In this document: one piece after another, positions 1 to 11,600 of the stretch
Layout: each line of letters starts with the position of its first letter
How positions within the stretch are numbered: the first letter of the stretch is position 1
Source of the DNA: Serinus canaria
Lineage: Eukaryota; Chordata; Aves; Passeriformes; Fringillidae
NCBI RefSeq assembly: GCF_022539315.1
Contig: NC_066316.1
Coordinates: forward strand, 5,843,501 to 5,907,500
DNA: 64,000 nucleotides
Direction of reading: 5' to 3'
Notes under the pieces: model-generated
Seen by the model: only the letters and a program-made list of their open reading frames with translations
Database searches by the model: none
Told to the model about the DNA's origin: nothing
Program-made: the position numbers and the translations under genes

Positions 1-3000
1 CAAATTTGAGATGCAGAGCTGAGACTTGTAGCCATTTCAGCTGACGTGATGCTGCACTCTGCTTCCTCCAGGAATTTCCATTTGAGTTTCTTCTTCCCTG
101 TTGCTGCTGCTGATTCATACAGCCTGAAGAGCTGCCACACATCTCTCCATGTGACTCACATGTAGCTAGCTGAGACTTCAGCCTGCCTAATCTCACAGCC
201 CAAAGCTGTCAGCTTACACCTGGGATCACAGCAGCCAATTTGTATGTTCTTGAGCTTCCCAGGCCTGTTCTGCAGGAGAAAGCCTCAATCTAGCTTAGAA
301 TTTCCATCTCCTGCCCATTTGCTGTGTATCCACAAAACTTGGATTGTCTTCTGAAAGGAACACTTCTTCCTCTGTCATCACCAGGTTGCATTTCCTGCAG
401 GTAAAGGTAAGCTGCAGCCAGGTTCTTGTGCACACTGTTGTGGGGGAGATTTGTCAAGATCAGCCACGCTGCTGCCTGGGGAGGGCAGGACACAGATGTT
501 TCCACCCAGTCCCAGCAGCCATGTGCCAGTGACTAGTGATTTACATGAGACCTTGGAGGTCAGGAAATACAACCTGAGAAATAAATTTAGGACCACCTAT
601 GGCTGTCACATTGTACCTCATTGTCAGTCAGTCTCAGCCCTGTGATCTGATCAAACGCATTTCCTGCTGACCAACCTCAAAACTTTGAGTGCTGCACAGA
701 TCCCAACACCAAGCTACAAAACAATTCAAAGTGGATAAGATTTTTGAAGGCATTTCATGGTCCAAGAAAGCATTTTGAAAAATCATGTTTCCTCTGCTTT
801 TTGAGATCATATTCATGCCAGTTTCTGAGTTTGAGCTTTTGAACTTCCAACAATCTCTTGGCATCAGTCATGCTCAGAGGGAATGTTTTACTTTGTCTCT
901 GGCACAAAATGTGTGTCTGCAAGTTTCTTGAAGTCATCTCTTTTTTATAAAAGGGTCTTTGTAAATTGCTCCCCTGTGCAATATTTTCTTCACATCACTG
1001 TTATATAAACAGCTTGTCTGTTTGCATATGTGGGTGGTAAAAGTGCTTGGGAGGTTCTAGCAGATAGAAAGGTGTGTTAATCTTGAAGAGGGGAATCTTC
1101 TTGGCTTTTGATTGTTCTATTTTGAACAGAAATGAAACAAAACTCTTCATCAAACTGCTTTGATGCAATCTCCACCCCTTTTCCTCTCTTCTAATCACAA
1201 TCATCCACCCCTGTGGGCCTTATCCTTGGTTTCTTTCCACTTGCTTTAGGTTACAAAAAACTTCTGGGGATATAAGCCTTTAAGTACTGCATTGGTGCAT
1301 CTGTGGGTAAATAAGTAGTAAGGAGTGTTACAAAGCAGATTCTCATTTCTCTCTGTGTAAAACCCAGTTTTATCCCACATAAGAAATTACTTTGTCAAAT
1401 GATCTGGGAAGGAATCCCATGTGGCCAAAACTTGTCTATTGTTACTTTTTGGATCTCAGTACATATTTTAACAGTGTCTTTTCAGGTTGAAGTCAGAACC
1501 TTTGTTTCTCAAATCTCTTTCTTACCCATAACCAAACAGGAAGTACAGATTCCAAAACAAAAAATATGTGTTTGCCAAAATCTATAACTTTTAAAGGAAA
1601 AAGTTAGTATTTTTGTTTTTCATTCTGAGACAAGTAGGATCTTGATATATGCCGAGTCTAATTGCTTTTTGTTAAAATCTGTTTTCAAGGCTTAAAAAAT
1701 GTATCAATTCCATAATTTGTCTATTTTCAGATGTGTGTTAATGGTGTGCTTAGTGGGAAATGTGGGATATGCTGTGAGCACTAGCAACTTAACAAAATAA
1801 TTATGAGGTTGTGTCCAGAGACAGGAGACTTGTGCTTTGGGAATGGAGGTGCAGCTTTAATAAAATCTGGTTTCACCTTGGGTTGAACCTATTGTCCAAG
1901 AAGAGGTGTAATTTATTACCTCCCTGAAGAGGAATTAATTGACCTCCTTGCATCTCTTACTCACCAGTGAAAGGTAAAGAAATAAAATTGTGCACACTAT
2001 GACCGTCTTGAGCCAAAGATATTCATCATCAAGAAGGGTTTCAGAGGTGCTGTCCTTTGTCCACATGTCTATTATAAGGATGGGGAGATGAACAGACTGA
2101 CTCCTTGGTCCTCTAGCAGAGGATTTGTTGTTACAGCAGCAGTTTTCAGCATAAAGTAATGTCTGCAAGATCATTCCACCTCCCTCTGTGACAGGTAATC
2201 AGTGTGAGCTCAGGCTGGAGGATGAACAGGCATCTTAGAGGGCTTTGAGTACTTCTAGGTTGAAATTAGCATGAACATGACGAGAACATTTTATTTTTCA
2301 AGGCTGCACACAGAACTACTTGAATAGTGTGGAAAGACTTTAAGCTTTTAACCAGCTATCCAAGAAAGCTTGTGCCTTTAAAATATACCCTAAAAAGACT
2401 GACAGAGGATAATTTGAAGGTTCTTCAGTTTGGTTTTGGTTTTTTTGCTGGAGAGGCTAATCAAAACATCTCTGCACTTTGCCACTTCTCAATAAGTAAC
2501 CACCATGGTTGAGTGACAATAATTTGATCTCAGACTCTGTTTCCTGCTTATTCCTATATTTCTTTTTTCTAGCCCTGGACATCTTCCTGATTTATGGCTA
2601 CATCTCAAGGCTACATTTAATCTCTACTGCACAGTGTGTGGCATTCCTGGCTGTGCTGCATCCCCACTTAGATGCATGGCCAAAAAAAAAACCAAAACAC
2701 AACAACATTTTCCACAGGAAAATGTGGAAGGAAAATGAGGGTTTGCAATGCAGTGTTTCAGCAGAGGTAGCAGAGATAGGCATCAATCATCTGTAACAAA
2801 TGATATTTGCCAACTACACCTTGTTGGAATAGGAAACAGCTTTATCTATGAGATTAATCTATGAGATTTATCTATGAGATTTATCTATGGTCATAAAAAG
2901 ATTTACCAAATCTGATAATAAATCTTCTGACACAATTTCTTAAACCTTGTGATAGAGGCAAATAAACCAGTGTTACTTTCTATGCTATTGGATAAAGGAA

Positions 3001-3618
3001 TATTTTTCTTAACTTGAAGCAGATGCTGGAGTCTTACTTCTTTATTAACTTCATTTAGCCATGGTTAAAACAAGCTGACACCCTGTGCTTTATCTATCCA
3101 CATTTACTGACAGATCATTGCAAAACTGAATAGGAGTTTGTGATTTTGGAGGGTTTTTTCAGCCCATATTGTTCAACATGTAAATTTTAGCAGAGCTTAT
3201 AAACGGTGCTTTAACAACAGGGTTTTAGTTGAGGAGGTAAAAACATTAGCAGTGCATTGAAAAGAGAATTCAATTGGGTGGGGGAGATGGGATGAAATAA
3301 AAAAGTGTATACACATGCAAGGCTTTGAAAAGGAAGGATGTCTTGAACACTGACAGAAACAGGTCTTAATGTATAGATACTGGTCGCTTTTGCCTTAGAA
3401 AAATTAATTTTCAATCTACCTGATATCTAATTTACCTAATACTGGTTAGTTTCATATTAAGGGTGATCATCAGCTGGATACAAAGCTGCTTATGCCATAA
3501 GCATGTTACACTTTGGTTTAGGTCCCACTTTCACACCTGAGAAAGACATACTTGGAAATGAGACACTCATGTCTGTAGCAATTTGTAATTATTTTACAAA
3601 TTGTTTCGTATTTATTTA
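1..3618. other. Non-coding DNA (intron 1 or upstream flank)
   Basis: AT-rich sequence with stops in all frames and only short chance ORFs. I see no recognisable exon, RNA gene or young repeat, apart from a small 13-bp tandem repeat at 2841-2890. Because exon 2 starts at 20324 with an in-phase acceptor, this is most likely intron 1, but it could be 5' flank if exon 1 lies in the unrecognised part of the window. Confidence 0.6.
2841..2890. repeat. 13-bp tandem repeat, about 3.8 copies
   Basis: Units of TTTATCTATGAGA run back to back (2841-2853, 2854-2866 with one change, 2867-2879, and partial 2880-2890). It is a short minisatellite with no evident function. Confidence 0.85.
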
Positions 3619-3797
3619 TGTGAAAAACACCAGTCACTTGGTTTTAAACTTTTAAAAGTTTTATAGTAATAAAATGGTTATAAAATAGTAATATAATTAG
3701 AGTAATAAAAATTTGGACAATTAGGATTAGGACGATATGAGACAATAAAAACAAAGAGTTAGGGACAGTCTGGGTACCTCTGGGCAATTTCTTTCAC
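3619..3797 (-). mobile_element. Truncated inverted LTR fragment
   Basis: The sequence starts TGTGAAAAACACCA and matches the reverse complement of the 3' end of the LTRs at 3883-4658 and 5082-5677. The matches include the AATAAAATGGTTATA, GGACAATTAGGATTAGGAC and GACAGTCTGGGTACCTC stretches. Similarity fades near 3790, so most of this LTR copy is missing. It lies head-to-head with the next LTR, about 85 bp away. The end is approximate. Confidence 0.75.
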
Positions 3798-3882
3798 AAT
3801 TTATTATATATTATTTATTTAATATTTAATTATTCAGGTGTCAATATCAGGGACAAGGAATCACAGTTGAACCGTTGCAACT

Positions 3883-4658
3883 TGTGAAAAATGTGTATTT
3901 TATGATTGGCTTTTTTCAAATATTAAAATGAATATTATATGTGTTATGTTAGAAAGTTATGCTGTATTAATTTTCTTAAGTAGTGTGTTAAATATAGTTT
4001 TAGGTTATAGCATAAGGTTAAAATAGAAACTATGCTATGTAAGATACTTTTGTTAAAAGAGAAGAATGAGGTACTCCCACCGAGATAGCAGCCACAGGAC
4101 ACCTGAATCTTTCAGAGAAAAAGAATGAATTGCTCCATTATCAGCGGAAACGAACTTCTTCCTGCCTCGCTCAGTCCTGAAGATGCTGTCAGGATTCAGA
4201 GGAAGAAGTTGACACTGCCCAGACACAATCTCGTGTTTGAATGGAATTTATGCATCATGGATGAGGTGTATGAACCTGCAACAGGCTGTTGCTTTTAAGG
4301 GTTAATCCTCTGTTAACGTGGGTCCTTTTTCGGGCTTATTTTGCCCAGAAAGAGGTACCTGGACTGTCCGTAGCTCTTTTTTATAAATTTATATAGTGAT
4401 GCTATCTGTCTATCAACTCCTTAGCAGCTTGTGAACTCGTGAGCCTTTTTCATACCATCCACTCTTTGCTTTAAGTGGACTTTTGGACACATCCACATCC
4501 ACTTTCAACACATCCACTCTTTGCTTTTTATTATCTCGTATTGTCCTAATCCTAACTGCCCAAATTTTTATTACTCTAATTATATTACTATTTTCATAAC
4601 CATTTTATTACTATTAAACTTGTAAAACTTTAAAAACAAGTGCTTGGCGTTTTTCACA
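3883..4658 (+). mobile_element. Endogenous retrovirus-type LTR, copy 1
   Basis: A 776-bp element that starts TGTGAAAAA and ends TTTTTCACA, the TG...CA form with short inverted ends typical of LTRs. It aligns over nearly its full length with the LTR at 5082-5677. It carries extra sequence of about 23 bp near 4190-4215 and a longer insert around 4380-4530 that contains a repeated CATCCACTCTTTGCTTT motif. No coding sequence is present. Its flanks (CAACT on the left, AGCTC on the right) do not form a target-site duplication, so it may be the remains of a rearranged insertion. Confidence 0.8.
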
Positions 4659-5081
4659 AGCTCCTCCTCATTTCCAAGCCGGGCTCAGCGCAATCTGCGT
4701 TAGCGAAGGCACCAAGAGCTCTCTGCGGGTGGAAATGAGGGACTCAGATAAAGCAGCGGCCGGACCGGCGGGTCCGGCTGGCTGGGTTTGTGCCGAGCTG
4801 CTGTCAGCAGCGCTCCCAGGGCGGTGGGGCTCGGTGCAGGGAGGTGGAGCCGCCCCAGGGAGCGAAATGCGCTGTGAGAACTGGGGCAGGGGCGTGCCCG
4901 CTGCGCTGGGGGTGCCGGAGTAGCTGCGGGCTACGGGGGAAAGCCAAGAGGAGGTGAAAGGTGGATGGCTTGAGTCTGTGACAGGTGATCTCAGCCAGGG
5001 TGACGGCGAGGAAGCACAGGGAGGAGTGGTTCAAGGAGGGGAAGATGGAGATCTGCAAGCAACTCTGGTCTTGAAGGGAAT
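4659..5081. other. GC- and CpG-rich block between two LTRs
   Basis: About 420 bp markedly richer in G, C and CpG than the surrounding AT-rich DNA (densest 4680-4940). It has no retroviral coding motif, no clear tRNA primer-binding site just after the upstream LTR and no strong polypurine tract before the next. The 64-codon reading frame at 4729-4923 resembles nothing I know and does not fit the SPTLC3 N-terminus. It could be a leader of a non-autonomous element, host DNA or a promoter-like patch. Confidence 0.5.
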
Positions 5082-5677
5082 TGTGGAAAACGCGTGTTTT
5101 GTGATTGGCTTTTCGCAAATATTAAAATGAATATTATATGTGTTGAGTTAGAAAGTTATGCTGTGTTCGTTTTCTTGAGTAGTGTGTTAAATATAGTTTT
5201 AGGTTATAGCATAAGGTTAAAACAGAAACTATGCTATGTAAGATACTTTTTTAAAAGAGAGGAATGAGGTACTCATACAGAGACAGCAGCCACAGGACAC
5301 CTGAATCTTTCAGAGAAAAAGAATTTATTGCTCCATTATCAGGAGAAACGAACTTCTTCCTGCCTCGCTCAACCCTGAAGACACCATCAAGACTGCCCAG
5401 ACAGAATCCTGTGTTTGAATGGAATTTATGCATCATGAATGAGGTGTATGAATATGCAACAGGCTGTTGCTTTTAAGGGTTAATCCTCTGTTAACGTGGG
5501 TCCTTTTTCGGGCTTATTTTGCCCAGAAAGAGGCACCTGGACTGTCCATACCTCTTGTTTCTATTGTCTCATATTGTCCTAATCCCAATTGTCCAAATTT
5601 TTATTACTCTAATTATAACCATTTTATTCCTATAAAGCTTTTAAAATTTTCAAAACAAGTGATTGGTGTTTTTCACA
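5082..5677 (+). mobile_element. Solo LTR, copy 2, with 5-bp target duplication
   Basis: A 596-bp element starting TGTGGAAAAC and ending GTTTTTCACA, similar along its length to the LTR at 3883-4658. It is flanked by GGAAT at 5077-5081 and GGAAT at 5678-5682, the short duplication left by retroviral integration. That makes it an insertion in its own right (a solo LTR after internal recombination) rather than the 3' LTR of a provirus with copy 1. Confidence 0.82.
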
Positions 5678-5682
5678 GGAAT

Positions 5683-8600
5683 TGATTTTCTTTTTGTTTT
5701 TCATTTTTCATAAATAGCAAAGAAATAAGACTGTGAGGTGGGTAACGGCAGAAACAGAAATCATTTCACAGCCAGCATGTGTATTTAGTGTGTAGTACTC
5801 AGAAATTAAATACTTTAGTGTGGACTGAAGGTTTAGTTAAAACAGATCAGCTGCTACTGACAGCTCTCTTCTATACTCCCATTAGGAAAATTCTAGCTCT
5901 TTTGTAACTGCTTGCAATACTTTTCTTCACTTTGTCTGAGTCTCTAAGAGTGCTTTAATGCATTCTGTCGTACATTCTTCAAAGGTATACTTAACTTTTT
6001 AAAAATTTTCTTTCTAGCTCCAAAATTGTAGTGTTTCTGGGGAAATGTGGTGTCCTCTGCACGATGCCTCGTAAGATAGCAAAAGCAGATTTGAGGGCTG
6101 TGTGGGACTGAGATGGATCTTAGGAAATGAGGATAGAATTGTAAGGGTTTGTGTAGGAATGCAAGACTTCCACGTTATTCTACTGAGATTTGTAACACAG
6201 GAAAAAGCTGTTAGCACTGAACTCAAGTTCACTACAGAGACAAAGGAACATCTATGGAATTTCAAATTAATTCCACTCGGTTTTGCAAACCAACTGGTCA
6301 GATTTTTGGAATGGCTCCCACAGAAAATAATTTCAAAATTCTGTGGTCTGTGATCCTCTCTCTTGACGGTGCAGGAATGCTTGTGTCAAATATTTTCCTT
6401 TCCTGGCGTGGATTTATTCCCCCCAGAGGTTCTGTTTTAATGTAAATAATCTAGATGGTGTGATGCATCTGAGAGAAGACTCTTTAAAGATTTTGCATTC
6501 CATTCCAGTCAAGACCTATGTGATAATCTGAACCTTAAGCATAATTACTTTTTCTTCCTGTATATGTTCACTGCAATGTCTGTTGCATTTTCAGTTCTCT
6601 TGGTGTAGGAGCCAACCTTACTCCTTGGCTGATAGAATCCCAATTTGGATACTTGGTCAGGTCTTTTTAAATGAAATTCTGATCTGTTTTGTTCATTAAC
6701 AAATAACAGAGGATACTGGATTTTACCCTATGCTTTGGCTTACTGGGATTCTGTCAGAATAAAGCAGAAATGGCAAACCTTTAAATAAAGTATTTTAAGG
6801 TACTTTAAGAATCTATGTTTTAGAATATTTGATATGATACTTGATATCATCTCTTGGCATGCTTCTGTCTGGCTCTTCCAAATTTGGCATGACTTTTTGC
6901 TGGTACCTTTCAAAGTTTCTTGGGGAAGCCATTGCATTTCACTGGACATTTCTGGATCATTTTCACACAACAGCTCGATGGACATGGCTGTTCCGAGCTC
7001 TGGGCTTAGTCTGAACTGCCTTCATACAAAAGAGGAAACCTTTCATTCACTTCTCTGTTGACCCAAAGCTAGAGCTCCTAGAGCACTTCAGGGATTAGGC
7101 TCTGGTACTGTTTTTCTGGGAGCAAGATTCATTGTTTTTCAGAGTTTCTCTAGGGCCTTGTTCTGATGCCCCCAGCTGTGCTTCCCAGGTACCAAGTTGC
7201 ACTTTTTTGGGAGCTCATGCTGCCTTAGCTGCATTCCCCACTGAGAGACTCTGGATTTGCCTCATCACCTCCTGGGGGGCAGCTCTGCCTGAGTTTTGTT
7301 CAAGGGCTTCCACTGTCTTCCTCCTAAGCAGAATGCAGACAAAAAATTATGGTGTAGGAAGTGCAAATAGTATTTTACTTTACTTACTATCTTCCAGCAG
7401 CATTGAAAAATTAGCTTTGATCCATGAAAAGAAAAAAAAAGAGACAATACTGTCTGGTATGAATTTGGTCCTCAGAGGGGGATATTCTTGAATTATCATG
7501 GTTGTTCTGCATGTCCTGGTTGCCATTCCTGATTCTGTATCAGCTGATGTTTTGTGCACAGGCTGACGTTATTCCATTTGTCCATAAGGGAGCTGTCAGG
7601 ATGGGCACATAACATTTCTTAATTGTTATTAATTTCATATTGAGTATGAGAGGAGTGCCCAGCTTTCCCCATGGACTGGGAAAGAACACAAACTCAGGAG
7701 TTATCAGAGTATAGTAACACTGTTCCAGAATTCACTGTAAAGCATTATGTCTGAAATCTCTAAATGCTTCCCTACACGAGTGTCTCCTTGGACAGATTTT
7801 GTTAGGAGTTTCTGTCATGTCAGGTAGCTTGTTGAGGTTTTTTTCCCTATTGTAGCTGAACTTTATTAATTCTTAATTAATTGATTTCTACCTTGGAACA
7901 TGTTACTGGGATAATTTTGCATATGTGGACATTTTTCACGAGTCAATTATATTTTCCTCTGCTGGATGGTAGGCTGTAAGTATGTAGTTCATCTCTCAGG
8001 GGAGTTCCTGGACAAATTAAAGTGGTTGGAACAAATTTGAGACCTCTCTCCACTGCAGTTGAGAGAGAAAACTGGGACTTTTTGTCATTGCTCAATATTT
8101 GCCTCTTTGCAGAAACATTTCTAGCAGTCATTAAAGAAGGGTACAACATTTCTCTTGTGCTCAGGTTTGTATTTTGGGGTTTTTTGTTTTGTTTTACAAA
8201 TGTGAAAGGGTAGAGCTAAAACATGAAGTCTTCTGAAAAAAGTTTCTTTATCTTCTGTGTGAACTTTTACTGGTATTTGCTTTTCATGTATAAGTTTCAG
8301 CAGTAACTTGTTTCTTTCAGAAGTCAGAGATTACTTTACAAGTCTTTTAAAATCTTTTCATATTATTAATCTTTAAAACCACATTCCATTTACATTAGCC
8401 TTCCTTTTGGATTGTGTTGACAAGAAATCAAATTGATGCCTAGGCATCTTCTGTTGTTCTTGAAACATATCTGGTAGCTCAGGAGAGAATGTTCTTGATC
8501 AGAGATTCTAGATCCTCTAGACAACCCTGCCAGTCTTTGCTTTGCCAACTATTGTTGCTGTATCTCTGTGATTCCCAAATTTGATAGATAAATTTCATTT

Positions 8601-11600
8601 TAAGCAGAAAGTCTCGTACACCCATTTCCTTCTTCAGCATCTAAGAATCAGAGGTTCTTTCTATCTGCTTACATTTCACCTCTGAAAATAGGTACCAGCT
8701 GTTTTTGTAGTTCTCAGTCATTTCTGTTCCATATTCCATGTCATAGTGAGCTTTAGGAACGTGAGGTAAGTAGGAAAATAGGACATGAGGCTTAAAGGAA
8801 TTTTGAGAAGTTATCTAGTCCATTTCTGCAAATCACTTTTATCCAGGGCTGGTTTTCTGCTGGAATATCTTGAAGGCTCTTCTGGGGCCTCTTACCTCAT
8901 AAGATGTGTCACTGTGTTTTGGGGTTTTGTTAAGTCTGACAGCACTGCTTTCTTCTTTCCTCTGATAGACAATATCAGCTTTGACTTTACATAAAATGTC
9001 CCTATTAGAGGTTTATATCCATCTTAAACACCTCCATTGCTCTAGATTCACATTTAACTGATTTCTAATATCTGATTTAGATCACTTTGGGTGATGCTTA
9101 ACAGAGCACAGATTATTGTCTTTCTTTTGCAGTTATCTTTGACATGTTTGAAGACTCTTAGGCTGCCAGTCATTAGGGTTTTCACTTCTCTTTAAACCAG
9201 ACAATTCAGATTTGTTCACTCTTTCCTCATAACTTACTTGACCAGACTTTATGCTTCTTTTCCCTGTTCTTTCCATCTGGTTCACCTCTTCTTTCTCAAA
9301 AAGCAGTGTCTGAAGTTGGATGGACATTCCAGCTGAGACCTGCATTAATACTGCTTAGAACCTCTAGAATGTTTTGTCCTTTTGCCCTTAACATGAGTTT
9401 TTTAAGAGATGGCTGTTTTTTCTCTAACTCCTTTTACTTTCAATGTTGCTTCCTATAGCAATCCCTGCTACTTCTGGGTACAGTTATGCTCTCCTGAAAT
9501 CTGTGATTCTGCTGTTCCATTTCCTGCTTTTCCTGCGTCCCTTGATTTCCACCATTTTATGATCAGTATAAATGAAAGCTTTGAGTTAATACACCACTAA
9601 TGTCTCCTGAAATTACTTCCAAAGTGCAGCAATTTTGTTTTGTCTTCCAATTTGCCCCATGGCAGTATGGGAAGGAATAATAATGCAGGTAAGGGAAAGA
9701 CTTGTGAAATGCCTGTAAGCATTTTATTTCCAGAAGCAGTGATTTCATGTTCTTACATATCCAGCATCTTCCACCACCCTGGAACATCCCAGCTTGCCTA
9801 CCACATCCTTTCTTTCCAGAGGGGCAAGAGGCAGAATGTGCTGAACCTTGTTCAGACCTAAGGAGATGCTGGTTCATAGATTATTGCAATTGTGCTTGTG
9901 TAATTCACTCCAAGAATGGCTGAAGAGCCAAGTTATTGCTGTGTGTCCTTCTGTTCAGGGATTTGGATGCCTTTGTGCTATCAACATCACATTTTCCTGA
10001 AGCTTTTAGAAGAGTTGATATAATAAAGGTCTAATCAGATTTGATTGAAATTGCTCTGTGAGCTCAAAAGCTTTAATAGATGGGTACTTGCAGACAGGTG
10101 ACATGAGGGAGTGGACCATTGTTTTCTTAAAAAATTAAAAGGTTAAGATTCTTCAAATGCAAAGACTTATTTTCAACTTTTTTGCTATGCATTTGAAAAG
10201 GTATCTTCCTTTGTTGAAACAACAAAACTTCAGTTACCCCTTTACCTCAGTAACCTGGCACCTGATTTTTGTCTCTTGAACTTCCCATGTGCTTCTTTTT
10301 CCTAACCCTTTTTTCAGCCAAGAACAACTGGCTCCAGGTGTTTACTTCTCATTTATCCACTGGTGAAAATCAGTACCTGGTGGGGTGAGGACTTCCCTTT
10401 TTGTCTGTATCTAGCCTGCTGTAAAATCTGAGGAGAGCATTTATTTAAGGGTGTTTCTGCAAACCTGGGTAGGTACAGAAAGTTCAAATGACTGAAAGCC
10501 ATCAGGTCTCATGTTCAGTATTATGACTTAGATAATTACTGGAACAACTTATAAAGAACATTTCATTGTATAATGCACTTTAAAAAAAACCCATCAATTT
10601 ATTTCTAGATTTTTTTATTGATCTTCAAGCAATTGAAATAAAATGGAAAATTTTTGAGCTCTGATTGAATTAGTCTATTTAATAACAGTTAATTAATACA
10701 ACAATTAAATAGCAATTAAGAAGTCATATAGGCCAAGATCATCTTTTCCAGTAGTACAAGGCAGAAATTGAAATTGGTGGGAAGAGGAGAGAGTCTCTTG
10801 CAGTACTGCTGTACCTGGAGACATCCAGTTGTGAGTTTCTCATAGCTGTAGTTGTGGGCACTGCTTAACCATAATAATTTCAAACTGCCTTTTCCTGATA
10901 GTTTTCAAACAAAAAATTAGCTCGAGCAGGATGTTACTGCTTCTGTAGATTTTTAGGTGAAAAAGGTAATTGGCTGTCACTGGTTAAACTATGTAACTTT
11001 TCTACGTTAGGGAACAAGCTGGTGAATCTGAGTTACTCTAGACTGGGGTTCTCTGAGGACACTTTGATGATAGGTGGGTTGACAGCCTTCATCATGTTGT
11101 TAAATTAAATGGTGCGGAGATTTGATCACATGTACCACTTGTGATGCTGGCTTTGGTGTAGGACAACTGACTTTAATTAGCCATGGTCACTGCTACCAAG
11201 TTGCCTAATGATTGGCTAAATGAGCTTTTGTCTTCTTGCTTAAAACATCTTTTATTGTATTTGAAGGTGTCAAGCTATTAATTTTCTTGACATGTTCATA
11301 AGGATGGGTATTGTCTTCACCTTCCTCGAAATCTTCTGTCCTACAAACCCATATGCTATGCCTTAACTGAATTTATCCTGATTCTTTTTTCACCCTAGGG
11401 CTTTCTTTTGGTGCTGAATTCTTATCCTAACTCAGAGGTGGTCCTTGTCTACACAGATGGTCATCTTCCTACTGAGTTTTTAATCCCCTGTCTATCAAGC
11501 TAGCTGCACAAATTTGATTGCCTCTTTCTCAGCTGTTCATGAGAAATTCTGCTTTCCCTGTTGGGGATTTCTGCTATAGAATTTCTTATCTCTGTCTCCT

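Noticed and set aside
4729..4923. 64-codon GC-rich frame as SPTLC3 exon 1
   Set aside because: The peptide is Gly/Ala-rich without similarity to the known N-terminus, and it ends in a stop rather than at a splice donor.
3883..5677. A single provirus with LTRs at both ends
   Set aside because: The outer flanks (CAACT and GGAAT) do not match, while the second LTR has its own GGAAT duplication. The 423-bp interior lacks retroviral genes and a clear primer-binding site.
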